A stretch of DNA of 64,000 nucleotides from Marinoscillum luteum (GCF_044005705.1 NZ_JBIPKE010000008.1:56576-120575), one strand, 5' to 3'; numbered from the stretch's first letter, positions 35,012-44,464 are shown. Notes: generated from the sequence alone by a model not told the origin. Translations and numbers: made by a program.

Positions 35012-37914
35012 AAATGGATCAGGAAAAGAAGCGTGCGTCACCCACTTTTATCTCAGAGCTGGCCGACCGGATTCTCAGGGAGAATGATGGGAAACTTGAT
35101 CAGGTGACTGTAGTATTCCCAAACAGACGGGCAGGATTGTTTTTTCGTCAGTCGCTGTCTGCATTCATCACCAAGCCTATTTGGATGCCGGAGGTGGCTA
35201 GCATGCAGGATTTTGTGGGGCGGTTCAGCACCGCCAGATCCATAGAGACCCTGGAGGCTATTTTTGTGCTGTTTGAGGTGTACAAAACCCATCAGAAAAA
35301 TGAGGAGACCTTTGATCAGTTCTTCTTTTGGGGCGAGATGATCCTTCGGGATTTTGAGGAGATCGATCAGTATCTGGTCAATCCGGAGCAGCTTTTTACC
35401 AGCATCAAGTCTCAGAAGGAGCTGGATGAGGAGTTTTACTTTTTGGATGAGGAGGACAAACGCATCATTCAAAGTTTTTGGTCCAGCTTTTTACCCAAGA
35501 CCACCAAGAGTCAGGAAGCCTTTCTGGAGACCTGGAAAATCCTGCTGCCCATCTACACGGAGTTCAAAGCCACTTTGCGCAAGCGAGGGGAGGCCTATGG
35601 AGGAATGATCTACAGAGAGATCACGGAGCACCTGTCTGAAACCCAATTGCGTACAGGCCGAAAGGTGTATTTCGCAGGATTCAATGCCCTCACCCATACA
35701 GAAGAGAAGATCATCAAGCACTTTGTGCAGGAAGAGAATGCACAGGTAATTTGGGACCTGGATGACTATTACTTCAGTAACGCCCGGCAGGAAGCCGGTT
35801 TTTTCTTGCGGGATTATAGCAGTGACAGTGTGCTGGGAAAGACCTTTCCGAAGGATTTGCCGAAGCGATTCGAAACCGAAAAGTATATGGATGCCACGGG
35901 GGTGTCTCTGGAGGTGGGTCAAACCAAAGCCTTGGCGGAGACTTTGAAAGAACTGGCTGCTTCCCCATCTTTTGATCCGCAACGCGCGGTGGTGGTGCTC
36001 CCAAAGGAGCACATGCTCTTCCCCACCTTGCATGCCATCCCGGATGAGATTGATAAGGTGAATATTACCATGGGTTATCCTTTGAAAGATACGCCGGTTT
36101 ACAGCCTGCTGGAGAGTGTGCTATTGCTTCAAAACATGCGAAAGGACAACCTGATCAATAGTACGTCTTTTTACTACAAACCATTGATTGAGCTGCTGGA
36201 GCACCCGCTCCTTTATGTGCTGGAAGAGGAGCCCATCAAAAAACTGGTGCGTGAAATCAGGAGCCGAAACAGGATCACCCTGTATCAGGAGGAGATTGTC
36301 TTAGAACATCCCATTTTTACCCTGATTTTCCAAAAACCAGAGAATGCCTTTGAATACCTCCTTTCTATTTTGAAGGAGCTTTACGCCACTTGGAAAGACA
36401 AGAGTCATGACCTTGAACTGGAGTTTATCAGTAGGTTTTACCTGCATGTAAGTCAGCTACATGAGATGATGGGAGAACGGTCTCAGGGCCTGAGCTATGA
36501 TTTTCTCATCAAGTTATTCCGAAGGCTGGCACGAACATTGAAAATTCCTTTTACCGGCGAACCATTGAATGGACTGCAGGTGATGGGTATCCTGGAGACC
36601 CGAAATCTCGATTTCGACCATGTCTTTATTCTCAATATGAATGAGGACAGCTGGCCTGCGGCTCCCCGGCGTGGGTCTTTTATTCCCTACAATATCCGAA
36701 AGGCCTTCAATCTCCCGGTTTTTGATCATCAGGATGCTATTTACGCTTATCTTTTTTACCGACTGTTGCAGCGAGCCAGTCATGTCCACTTCTTTTACAA
36801 TACGGTGGCCGAATTCAACGTGAATGGAGAACTGAGCCGGCTGGTGCAGCAGCTTGAAGTAGAATCGAAATTTACGATCCACAAGCGCATACTGGCTAGC
36901 CCCATAAAAACCGAAGCGCCTAAACCCATTTTGATTCAAAAAAATGAGGTCATTCTGGGTAAAATGGAACGTTATCTCGAGGGTTTTGAAGGCGATCGTG
37001 AAACCAGACCATCGGCATTCACACCCAGTGCCATCAATACCTACTTGGATTGCAGGCTGAAGTTTTACTTCAAATATGTGGAACGCCTCTACGAACCTGA
37101 TGTGGTGCAGGAGGAGATGGACCCCATGGTGTTTGGGAACATTCTGCACGACAGTATGGAACTACTTTACAAGGAGTTTATCAAGCGTGAAAAGCGTGAT
37201 GTCGTATATCCGGAGGATCTTTTTTGGATTCGAGAAGGGGTGCGGGGAGCCATCAATAAGGCGTTTATCAAACACTATGGCATTAAGAATGAAAAGAAAT
37301 TTCAGCTGGAAGGCCGGTCAGTCATAGCGGCAGATATTCTCACCAAATTCATTCATAAAATACTTGAATACGACAAGCAGTACGCTCCATATCGCATTCT
37401 GGGGCTAGAGGCCGATAGTCGGGATGGCTACTCCATTGATTTTCCGGTGGAGACCGGAGGTAAGACCAGGCATATAAAACTCAAAGGGATCATCGATAGG
37501 CTGGACATCAAAGAAGGCAAGGTGCGAGTGATAGATTATAAGACTGGCCGGGACGAAAAGGTCTTCACCACAGTGCAATCTCTGGTAGATCGTGAGGACA
37601 AAAACCGCAAGAAAGCCGTTTTTCAGGTGCTTTTTTACAGCTACCTATTTAAGCAGAAATATACCGGGGACTATGAGCTGATAGAGCCGGGTATTTTCAA
37701 TAGTCGCGACCTTTTCAGCAAAGATTTTGAATGGAAAGTTTTTGATAACCAGCAGAAGACAGGGGTTTCTAACTTTGATCAATATGAGTCCGAGTTTGAG
37801 CAGGTATTGAGTGAAGTGCTCACGGAGATGTATAGTGCGGAGCAACCTTTTGATCAGACCACAGATCACAAGAAATGCGGATTCTGCCCGTACCGGGAAA
37901 TTTGCGGGAGGTAA
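35008..37914 (+). CDS. addB: AddB-like PD-(D/E)XK nuclease protein
   Basis: The 968-residue protein lacks a P-loop: the place of Walker A holds VVFPNRRAGLFFRQSL, typical of Bacteroidetes AddB-like proteins, so it should be an inactive helicase fold. The C-terminal third carries a nuclease domain (VRVIDYKTGRDEKV, about residue 840). Four cysteines placed for a 4Fe-4S cluster flank the nuclease: one in YLDCRLKFYFKYVERLY and three in CGFCPYREIC at the very end. The start ATG overlaps the addA stop (ATGA). Confidence 0.87.
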   Translation: MKMDQEKKRASPTFISELADRILRENDGKLDQVTVVFPNRRAGLFFRQSLSAFITKPIWMPEVASMQDFVGRFSTARSIETLEAIFVLFEVYKTHQKNEETFDQFFFWGEMILRDFEEIDQYLVNPEQLFTSIKSQKELDEEFYFLDEEDKRIIQSFWSSFLPKTTKSQEAFLETWKILLPIYTEFKATLRKRGEAYGGMIYREITEHLSETQLRTGRKVYFAGFNALTHTEEKIIKHFVQEENAQVIWDLDDYYFSNARQEAGFFLRDYSSDSVLGKTFPKDLPKRFETEKYMDATGVSLEVGQTKALAETLKELAASPSFDPQRAVVVLPKEHMLFPTLHAIPDEIDKVNITMGYPLKDTPVYSLLESVLLLQNMRKDNLINSTSFYYKPLIELLEHPLLYVLEEEPIKKLVREIRSRNRITLYQEEIVLEHPIFTLIFQKPENAFEYLLSILKELYATWKDKSHDLELEFISRFYLHVSQLHEMMGERSQGLSYDFLIKLFRRLARTLKIPFTGEPLNGLQVMGILETRNLDFDHVFILNMNEDSWPAAPRRGSFIPYNIRKAFNLPVFDHQDAIYAYLFYRLLQRASHVHFFYNTVAEFNVNGELSRLVQQLEVESKFTIHKRILASPIKTEAPKPILIQKNEVILGKMERYLEGFEGDRETRPSAFTPSAINTYLDCRLKFYFKYVERLYEPDVVQEEMDPMVFGNILHDSMELLYKEFIKREKRDVVYPEDLFWIREGVRGAINKAFIKHYGIKNEKKFQLEGRSVIAADILTKFIHKILEYDKQYAPYRILGLEADSRDGYSIDFPVETGGKTRHIKLKGIIDRLDIKEGKVRVIDYKTGRDEKVFTTVQSLVDREDKNRKKAVFQVLFYSYLFKQKYTGDYELIEPGIFNSRDLFSKDFEWKVFDNQQKTGVSNFDQYESEFEQVLSEVLTEMYSAEQPFDQTTDHKKCGFCPYREICGR

Positions 37915-38016
37915 TGAAACCCGATTGATTAAAGCGGTTGTGTACGTTCGGATTTACGTTTAACTTAACCATAATTGCACATTTTTTATTCCCTGGGAGG
38001 ATTGAATGAAGATTGA

Positions 38017-39216
38017 ATGAATAAAATCAATGATTTAGGATCCCGATCAGACCGCAATACGGTGTTTAGTCGTGAACTTCTGGCGGAGGCCGATGATGAG
38101 AAGCTCAAGATGATCGTAGAGGAGGCCGCTCGTGACCTCAACACCCCGATAGCCCTTGTGACGCTTGTGATGGAGCATGTTCAGTTCTTCAAAGCCCACT
38201 ATGGTTTACCACAGGACCTGGCGGCTATGCGAGGGACTGATAGGGACATTTCTTTTTGCCAGTTTGTGGTGGCTACAGGTGAATCTTTCGAAGTGGAAAA
38301 TGCTCTTACGGATGACAGAGTTCCAAAGGAACTGGTGGAGCAATATGATATTCGTGCGTACATGGGGATGCCGGTCACCATCAATGATACGGTGGTAGGT
38401 TCACTCTGTGTACTCGATACCAAGCCCCGTAAATTCACAGAGACCGAGCGCAATGATTTAAGAAAACTATCGATGCTGGTGAATGGCAGGCTTTCAGCGC
38501 TGGCCAGTCGTAGGAATCAATCCAATGCTATGCTTTTGGAGCATGCTGCTTTTCCGGCCCTGGTAGAACTGCGGGGTCTTCTCAAACCGATCAGATCCGG
38601 AATCGACGTTGGACATGCCACCATTTTAGAATTGAGCACTTTTTTGCGAATAGCAGAGCGTTCGCTATACGGACGCACCTTCTCCAAGGAGGAGATGTTG
38701 AAGACATTGTCCCGAGCCAAGGAGGCACTGGATAAATATCAGAACGGGCTGTATGATATCACAGTAAGTGTGGATGATGCAGAGGATTCCATCGATGCCC
38801 TGGAGCACGTGTTTCATTCATCTACCACTACTTTATTATCAGAAATTGCCATCTCTGGTCGTGAGCTCGCGAGACACAGCACCGTACAAAGTGGTGGGGT
38901 GCTCTTACCTGAAATAGAGGAGGATATTTTTGTCTCTACTCCCAGACCATTCGGAGTTTCGCTGTTGGCGATGACACTCTCCATGTTTGCCTCCAGAATG
39001 GTCAATTCAGGCCTCCGGGAAAAGATCCGTATCACCATGGAATCTGGTGATTCCAATGCTGCTTTGGTGCTGGAGGCCAGGGGCATGCCCGAGGCGGAAC
39101 TGTTGGAGATAGTCAAAGAGCTGAAAACTCATACTGATGAGGACCCAACCGTATCCGTAAGAATGGAAGATGGCCGGGTTATGCTACTTTTCTCAGTGGT
39201 AAAAACCCGGCAATAA
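38017..39216 (+). CDS. GAF-domain protein with a degenerate histidine kinase-like C-terminal half
   Basis: The 399-residue cytoplasmic protein has a GAF sensor domain at about residues 25-165 (ARDLNTPIALVTLVMEHVQFFKAHYG, DRDISFCQFVVATGESFEVENA, GSLCVLDTKPRKFTETE). The C-terminal half has two helices where a dimerisation domain would be, then RPFGVSLLAMTLSMFASRMVNSG and IRITMESGDSNAALVLEARGM, which look like the N-box region and core strands of a HATPase domain without the catalytic His, D box or G boxes. It could be a sensor scaffold or phosphotransfer-inactive regulator. No partner gene is adjacent. GAF call good; the second part is inference. Confidence 0.75.
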   Translation: MNKINDLGSRSDRNTVFSRELLAEADDEKLKMIVEEAARDLNTPIALVTLVMEHVQFFKAHYGLPQDLAAMRGTDRDISFCQFVVATGESFEVENALTDDRVPKELVEQYDIRAYMGMPVTINDTVVGSLCVLDTKPRKFTETERNDLRKLSMLVNGRLSALASRRNQSNAMLLEHAAFPALVELRGLLKPIRSGIDVGHATILELSTFLRIAERSLYGRTFSKEEMLKTLSRAKEALDKYQNGLYDITVSVDDAEDSIDALEHVFHSSTTTLLSEIAISGRELARHSTVQSGGVLLPEIEEDIFVSTPRPFGVSLLAMTLSMFASRMVNSGLREKIRITMESGDSNAALVLEARGMPEAELLEIVKELKTHTDEDPTVSVRMEDGRVMLLFSVVKTRQ

Positions 39217-39233
39217 CCTGCCGTGCTATGGAA

Positions 39234-39644
39234 CTAGTCTTCCTTGCCCCAGGAATCAAAGATTTTTACATCGGTCCACTTGTCCTTATTTTCCTCGATA
39301 TACTTCAGATGGGCCTGATGTTTTTGGTATATATCCTGATCCTCCTTACTGGCAAAGGTGACCACCAGGCTGACCGAATAGGTATTGTTTACCACTTCGC
39401 GGGGAGTACCGGCAGGTTCTCCCAGATGGTAGTTGACGATCTCAGGTACCTGCATTAGAAAGTTTTCGGTAGCCCGCTGAAAATCAGCGATATCCGTCTC
39501 TGGCTTGAGCCAAAAGAAGACCATATGGATAAAACGGCCATTGATTACTTTGTCTTTTTGTGTGGCTTTTAGAATGGTGGGCATAAGGCTCAAACCCGCT
39601 AGGGATAATAAGGATTTATTAAAAAACGATCTTCTCTTGTTCAT
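39234..39644 (-). CDS. Dabb (stress-responsive alpha/beta barrel) family protein with Tat-like signal
   Basis: The 136-residue protein begins with MNKRRSFFNKSLLSLAGLSLMP, a twin-arginine-like export signal, followed from about residue 37 by the Dabb domain FIHMVFFWLKPETDIADFQRATENF and the closing YSVSLVVTFASKEDQDIYQKHQAH. Related domains occur in exported Bacteroidetes proteins of unknown function. It lies downstream of msrA on the same strand with a 37-base gap. Confidence 0.8.
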   Translation of the reverse strand: MNKRRSFFNKSLLSLAGLSLMPTILKATQKDKVINGRFIHMVFFWLKPETDIADFQRATENFLMQVPEIVNYHLGEPAGTPREVVNNTYSVSLVVTFASKEDQDIYQKHQAHLKYIEENKDKWTDVKIFDSWGKED

Positions 39645-39681
39645 AGGGTTGGGTTTTTGAAAACAATTTAAAAATTTTTGA

Positions 39682-40326
39682 TCAGTCTCGGGCTTCCTTT
39701 TTCAGGCGATCTGAAAATTGCTTCTTCACCTTTTCGATCTTTGGCCTGGAGACATTCATAATGTATGGATTGAAGGGGTGGTTTTTCTCATAATTTTGAT
39801 GGTAGGCCTCTGCTTCATAAAATGCTATGTAAGGGTTTAGCTGGGTGACAATCTTACCTGAATACCGCGACTGAAGCTGAGCCATCTTTTTTTCTGCGTG
39901 TTCTTTTTGCTCTTCATTGTGATAAAAAATGGCGCTCCTGTATTGAGTGCCCACATCAGGCCCTTGTCTGTTGAGTTGGGTGGGGTCGTGTGCCGTGAAG
40001 AAGATGTCCAGAAGGGTACTGTAATCAATGACTTCCGGGTCGAAGTAGATTTGAACCGTCTCAGTATGTTCGGTCCGCCCTGAACTCACCAGGTCATATT
40101 TGGCAGTGGCTGGATCCCCTCCGGCGTAACCAGACACAGCTTCTTTCACCCCCATGATCTGCTCAAAGGACGCTTCAATGCACCAGAAACAACCCCCGGC
40201 AAAAGTAGCAGTATCCAATGTGGAATAGTTCCGGTCACTCAGTTGCTGATCAGCCTGTGAAGCACTGCTGTTGCCATTGCAGCTCATGGTGAAGGACAAC
40301 ACGAAGATTAAGAATAAATTTTTCAT
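39682..40326 (-). CDS. msrA: Peptide methionine (S)-S-oxide reductase, probable lipoprotein
   Basis: The 214-residue protein repairs oxidised methionine. GCFWCIEASFEQ (residues 45-56) holds the catalytic Cys46, and GYAGG, YDPTQLNRQGPDVGTQYRS and the C-terminal motifs are typical. The N-terminus (FLIFVLSFTMSC) ends in a lipobox with Cys16, so it is probably anchored in the envelope and acts on periplasmic or surface proteins. Confidence 0.93.
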   Translation of the reverse strand: MKNLFLIFVLSFTMSCNGNSSASQADQQLSDRNYSTLDTATFAGGCFWCIEASFEQIMGVKEAVSGYAGGDPATAKYDLVSSGRTEHTETVQIYFDPEVIDYSTLLDIFFTAHDPTQLNRQGPDVGTQYRSAIFYHNEEQKEHAEKKMAQLQSRYSGKIVTQLNPYIAFYEAEAYHQNYEKNHPFNPYIMNVSRPKIEKVKKQFSDRLKKEARD

Positions 40327-40394
40327 ATTAATACTGTTTATGATACAACATTGCTACGCAAAAACAGTTTATATCGATGAAACCGACCTGGAAA

Positions 40395-40426
40395 TTGGAA
40401 GGTAAATGTAGCCGCAGCTACATTTG
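40395..40426 (+). promoter_or_regulatory. Promoter with overlapping palindromic operator-like repeat
   Basis: TTG (40395-40397), 21 bases, TACATTTG (40419-40426): a complete Bacteroidetes-type promoter reading away from msrA. A perfect inverted repeat, AAATGTAGC-CGCA-GCTACATTT (40404-40425), overlaps the -7 box. No protein gene follows on the plus strand before 42507. Confidence 0.5.
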
Positions 40427-40432
40427 AAAAAA

Positions 40433-40560
40433 AAGTTGAAACGTTGTGAACCAAAAGCCAACATCCAGAGTTTAAGTATAGAATTCGATCAAAAACATTA
40501 AGGTTAGGTTAGGCGGTGATAGATGGCGCGGCTCCCGAGAGGGGGTCGCGCTTTTCTTTT
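40433..40560 (+). ncRNA. Candidate intergenic small RNA (about 125 nt)
   Basis: The segment lies between msrA and the M61 peptidase gene, both on the minus strand. On the plus strand it has a full promoter just upstream and ends in a strong terminator, and it contains no plausible open reading frame. No resemblance to tmRNA, SRP RNA or RNase P RNA was noticed. The start is estimated from the promoter position. Function unknown; could act in trans, or antisense to the 3' end of the M61 mRNA if that transcript extends this far. Confidence 0.45.
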
Positions 40561-40561
40561 T
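40526..40561 (+). terminator. Plus-strand terminator with GAGA tetraloop
   Basis: An 11-bp stem (GCGCGGCTCCC at 40526-40536 with GGGGGTCGCGC at 40541-40551, two G-T pairs) closed by the GNRA loop GAGA is followed by TTTTCTTTTT. The T tract is only on the plus strand, so it does not serve the flanking minus-strand genes. Confidence 0.85.
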
Positions 40562-40564
40562 CAC

Positions 40565-42352
40565 TCACTCAAGGTGCAGCCAGCGGTTTCTCCTTTTGAT
40601 CACTGCTTTCTTGAGTTTGTCATTGGAGAGATAGGAGAGTGTTATTCTCGGATCCTGCACTGTTGTGAATGTTCCCGTTTTTTCCTTACCAAACTGCTTA
40701 TAAGTCACCGTATATTCTTTTCCTATTTCCAATGAATTAATGACTCTGTTGAGGTCGCTGGTTGTACTGATCTCTCTTCCATTCATAGTTAGGATCTGAT
40801 CACCTTTTTCTATACCAGCCTCATAGAAAGCGGTACCACGCAAGATGGTGCTTTGTACATAACCATCATCGTCCAGTTTAGGATTGCCAAAGTAGGCTGA
40901 ACCTGGGTTTTGGAGGGACATTTTGATGCCAAACTCTGCGAATAGTGCTTCAAAGTCGGGAAGGTTGCTGTCATAAATTTGACGCTCGAAGAAAGCTGCC
41001 GCAAATCCAGGGTCCCTGGTCAGCTCGCCCAGTACTTTTTGCAGGTCGGCCATAGTGTATGGAATCTCCGTCTGCCCAAACTCCAGCCATACTGCCCGCA
41101 TGTACTCATCCAGCGTTTTATCATACTTCGTACGCAGGGTGAGGTCAAGTCCCAGCCCCAGCACTGCACCATAGCTGTAGTAGCTAATGAAGTTGTTGGC
41201 GTAGTTGGTCTCATCATTGGCTGTACCGGCGTCCGTAAACGGTGCATTGTGACTCATCTCTATCGGTCCTCTAAAGGAACGCCCCGGGCTGTTGAGTACA
41301 TAATTCAGCCCACCTACAAGCCCTTTGATGTATTGCTCTGGCTCCAGTATTTTGGCCCGGGTCAGTACCAACTTCTCGAAATAGGAGGTGAAGCCCTCAC
41401 CAAACCACAGTGCCTCCGATAGATTGGGTACATCGAAATCAAAGGGTTCTAATGAGGCAGGTCTAATTCGTTCGATATTCCATGCATGGAAAAACTCATG
41501 AGCAATGGTACTAATATATTGATGAGCGTTGGCCCTGAGACTACCCGTGCCAGTGCAGACAGTAGAGTTTCGGTGTTCCATCGCATCTCCATCTACCCAT
41601 GGGTTGTAGGCTACCAGAAAGGTGTATTTGCCAAAATCAAATTTTGGTAGGGAGCCATAAATCTCTTGCTGTTTCTTTACCACCTTTTTTACCCATTCAG
41701 TATAACTGTCCAACTCGGCTTCCGTGCCTTCATGCATCATGGCTATCTCTATTGTTTGCCCTTCTACATCCCAACGCCTCCATGAGATTTCACCCACCAG
41801 GGTAGGGCTATCATAAAAGTAGTAGTAATCAGGCGCGCTGAAAGTAGAATCATTTTTTTTGATGAGCTGAGTGGCCACCTCCCATTCGGGGTTACTGGCA
41901 GGAATAATGAGCTCTATTTCCCGATCCTGAAGTTCCGGAGCATAGACAAATGTAGGAGGCATGTTCATGTGGATCTTTTTGGCATCTATGCCCATGTAGG
42001 TGCCATCAGCGTGGTTTCCGTAGAGGGTGTATGCAAAGTTCACGATGCCTTCAGTTACAGGAATTTCCCAGGAAAAGGGAGTAATTCGTTTTAAGGGCAG
42101 TTGATTACCTGCGGCATCAAAAGCCATTTCTTCATAAACATTTTTCACAAAGTTGTGTGCGGCATACCTGCCGGGTGAAGCATTTGGCATCCTGATTTCC
42201 AGGGTTTCTCCTGTGAGATCAGAGAAGGTTGCGGTGATGCGAAGTTCATGATGATGTATGTTGTCCAGCCCAAGGCTGTAGCGGACGGGAGTTTGAGCTT
42301 TTATTTGACTGAAGCCAGTAAGTATCAACAGCGCAAAGAGTATTCTGAGCAT
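40565..42352 (-). CDS. M61 family glycyl aminopeptidase-like peptidase with PDZ domain
   Basis: The 595-residue protein has a signal peptide (residues 1-20, ending IKAQ) and the zinc motif HEFFHAWNIERIRP at residues 285-298, typical of M61 peptidases. A PDZ domain near residues 480-570 includes GTAFYEAGIEKGDQILTMNGREI. The N-terminal half contains the beta-rich domain seen in the family. It is expected in the periplasm or outer membrane, trimming peptides. Single gene, divergent from the ABC-F gene. Confidence 0.92.
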   Translation of the reverse strand: MLRILFALLILTGFSQIKAQTPVRYSLGLDNIHHHELRITATFSDLTGETLEIRMPNASPGRYAAHNFVKNVYEEMAFDAAGNQLPLKRITPFSWEIPVTEGIVNFAYTLYGNHADGTYMGIDAKKIHMNMPPTFVYAPELQDREIELIIPASNPEWEVATQLIKKNDSTFSAPDYYYFYDSPTLVGEISWRRWDVEGQTIEIAMMHEGTEAELDSYTEWVKKVVKKQQEIYGSLPKFDFGKYTFLVAYNPWVDGDAMEHRNSTVCTGTGSLRANAHQYISTIAHEFFHAWNIERIRPASLEPFDFDVPNLSEALWFGEGFTSYFEKLVLTRAKILEPEQYIKGLVGGLNYVLNSPGRSFRGPIEMSHNAPFTDAGTANDETNYANNFISYYSYGAVLGLGLDLTLRTKYDKTLDEYMRAVWLEFGQTEIPYTMADLQKVLGELTRDPGFAAAFFERQIYDSNLPDFEALFAEFGIKMSLQNPGSAYFGNPKLDDDGYVQSTILRGTAFYEAGIEKGDQILTMNGREISTTSDLNRVINSLEIGKEYTVTYKQFGKEKTGTFTTVQDPRITLSYLSNDKLKKAVIKRRNRWLHLE

Positions 42353-42394
42353 GTGGTCATTGGAGTTTTTGAAGGTTCGAATATACTAAAATGA

Positions 42395-42402
42395 CAAAAG
42401 TA
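42395..42402 (-). promoter_or_regulatory. Candidate -7 box of the M61 peptidase gene
   Basis: On the minus strand the sequence reads TACTTTTG, an exact TAnnTTTG match, 43 bases before the ATG. No clear TTG element at the right spacing. Confidence 0.35.
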
Positions 42403-42494
42403 GGTCACCCAAACGATAAGGGTATTTGATCCGTGGGCCAGAGTAAATCATAATCTCTTTAGATACTTATCGTCATGGAGAAGGTAAACTCAAA

Positions 42495-42502
42495 TACCTT
42501 TG
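42495..42502 (+). promoter_or_regulatory. Candidate -7 box immediately before the ABC-F start codon
   Basis: TACCTTTG is an exact consensus match and ends 4 bases before the ATG at 42507. If used, the mRNA would have almost no leader. A matching -33 element was not found. Confidence 0.35.
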
Positions 42503-42506
42503 CGCC

Positions 42507-44390
42507 ATGAATAATCTATCCGTGGAAAATCTGGCCAAAAATTATGATGAACGCCAGCTATTTGAGAATCTAACTTTTGGACTGGAGCAAGGCCAAAAGG
42601 CCGCTTTGGTGGGAGTGAACGGTTGTGGGAAGTCCACCCTACTGAAGATTATTGCGGGGATAGAGCCTCCGGATCGTGGGGAGGTGTCTTTTAGAAAAGG
42701 CGTGCGGGTGGCCATGGTGCCACAGAGTCCGGAGTTTGACGACAATGACAACATTGTACAAGCGGTTTTTGCTGAAGATATTGAAGAACTTAATGTGATC
42801 CGGGACTATGAGATAGCCATACACAAGGCTACCGTGGATCCTGAAAATGCGCCTGACCTCACAGATGTTCTGGAGCGAATGGATCAGCTGAATGCCTGGG
42901 ATTATGAAAGTCAGGTAAAGCAATTGTTAGGCGAATTGGGGCTGCATGATCTGGAGCAAAAGATGGGTGAGCTATCTGGTGGGCAACGAAAGCGGGTGGC
43001 TTTGGCCCGTGCGTTGGTAGTGAAGCCGGATTTTTTGATTTTGGATGAGCCCACTAACCACCTGGACCTGGACGTGATAGAGTGGCTGGAAAGCTACCTG
43101 GCTACAGCCAATCTTACCCTTCTCATGGTGACCCACGACCGGTACTTTCTGGATAGAGTGACCAATGAGATCATGGAGATTGATCAAGGGGAGCTTTTCA
43201 GATACAAAGGCAACTATCAGAACTTTTTGGAGAAAAAGGCCGAGCGCGAAGCACAGGATGCGGCTACGGTAGATAAAGCCAAGAACCTGCTGAGAAAAGA
43301 ACTGGAGTGGATGCGCAGGCAGCCGAAAGCCAGGGGCACCAAGGCCAAGTATCGGGTAGATGCTTTTTATGAAACCAAAGAAAAAGCCTCGAAGGGGACA
43401 CAGCGTGCAGAGATGGAGGTTAATCTGAAAGGCGAGCGTCAGGGTAAAAAGATTCTTGTGATGGAGCACGTTTCCAAGCGGTTCGACAAGATCAAAATCC
43501 TCGAGAATTTTGAGCACACCTTTCAGCGGAAAGAACGAGTGGGTATAGTGGGCCCTAATGGCGTGGGTAAATCCACCTTTCTAAACCTCCTGATTGGCAA
43601 TATATTGCCGGATAGTGGCAATATGGAATTGGGGCAGACCACCAAGTTTGGCTACTACACCCAGGAGGAGCAGATATTCAACCCCAACAGTCGGGTGATA
43701 GATGTGATCAAGGAAGTGGCAGAGGTGATCAAGATGGCTGATGGTTCGGTGATCACTGCTTCTCAGCTCCTGAATCAATTCTTATTTCCTCCAAAAATGC
43801 AGTTTAACATGGTGGGTAAGCTGAGTGGAGGGGAGCGCCGCAGGCTGCAGCTGCTCCGTGTGCTGATGAACAATCCCAACTTCCTGATTCTGGATGAGCC
43901 TACCAACGATCTGGACCTGATGACCCTGAATGTCCTGGAGGATTATCTGGACAATTTTGAGGGTTGTCTGATGATTGTTTCTCACGATCGTTACTTCATG
44001 GATAAACTAACCGATCACCTGTTCATATTTGAGGGAGAGGGGCAAGTGCGAGACTTCCCGGGCAATTATACCGACTTCAGGGAGCAAGGGGGGAAACTGG
44101 CCAAAAAGGAAGAAGCACCTAAAAAGTCAACGGATAAGAGTCCTGCACCTGCGGAGCCAGTGAAAACCGAGAAAAAGAAACTATCCTACAATGAGCAGCG
44201 CGAATACGACAAGCTGGAAGGAGAAATAGCCAAACTGGAAAAGGAAAGGGATACCAAAACAGCGCTGATGAATCAAAAGACGGATTTTGAGGAATTGCAG
44301 AAGCTTGCTGAAGAGCTGGAGGCCATCAGGGATTCCATTGAGGAGAAAGAAATGCGCTGGCTGGAGTTGTCTGACAAGGCCGGGGTGTAA
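42507..44390 (+). CDS. ABC-F family ATPase (Uup-like)
   Basis: The 627-residue soluble protein contains two ABC domains: Walker A GVNGCGKST (residues 36-44) and GPNGVGKST (about 350), signatures LSGGQRKRVALARAL and LSGGERRRLQLLRVL, and Walker B LILDEPTNHLDLDVIEWLE and LILDEPTNDLDL. There is no membrane domain. The interdomain linker is rich in basic residues and the last ~70 residues (KLEGEIAKLEKERDTKTALM) form a coiled coil, as in Uup. ABC-F proteins act on the ribosome or nucleic acids; whether this one gives antibiotic protection is unknown. Confidence 0.93.
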   Translation: MNNLSVENLAKNYDERQLFENLTFGLEQGQKAALVGVNGCGKSTLLKIIAGIEPPDRGEVSFRKGVRVAMVPQSPEFDDNDNIVQAVFAEDIEELNVIRDYEIAIHKATVDPENAPDLTDVLERMDQLNAWDYESQVKQLLGELGLHDLEQKMGELSGGQRKRVALARALVVKPDFLILDEPTNHLDLDVIEWLESYLATANLTLLMVTHDRYFLDRVTNEIMEIDQGELFRYKGNYQNFLEKKAEREAQDAATVDKAKNLLRKELEWMRRQPKARGTKAKYRVDAFYETKEKASKGTQRAEMEVNLKGERQGKKILVMEHVSKRFDKIKILENFEHTFQRKERVGIVGPNGVGKSTFLNLLIGNILPDSGNMELGQTTKFGYYTQEEQIFNPNSRVIDVIKEVAEVIKMADGSVITASQLLNQFLFPPKMQFNMVGKLSGGERRRLQLLRVLMNNPNFLILDEPTNDLDLMTLNVLEDYLDNFEGCLMIVSHDRYFMDKLTDHLFIFEGEGQVRDFPGNYTDFREQGGKLAKKEEAPKKSTDKSPAPAEPVKTEKKKLSYNEQREYDKLEGEIAKLEKERDTKTALMNQKTDFEELQKLAEELEAIRDSIEEKEMRWLELSDKAGV

Positions 44391-44403
44391 ATCATGGGTT
44401 ATG

Positions 44404-44441
44404 AAAAAGGGCCCATTCCGGTAGGAATGGGCCCTTTTTTT
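44404..44441. terminator. Bidirectional terminator between ABC-F and DoxX genes
   Basis: A 16-bp perfect stem (44404-44419 with 44424-44439, loop GGTA) has A residues on one side and T residues on the other, so it can stop transcripts from both convergent genes. Confidence 0.93.
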
Positions 44442-44464
44442 GTCCCTGGTTGAGTTTTCGTCGC

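Noticed and set aside
40404..40425. Perfect 9-bp hairpin as a terminator of a minus-strand transcript
   Set aside because: On neither strand does a T tract follow the stem; the overlap with a -7 promoter box makes an operator more likely.
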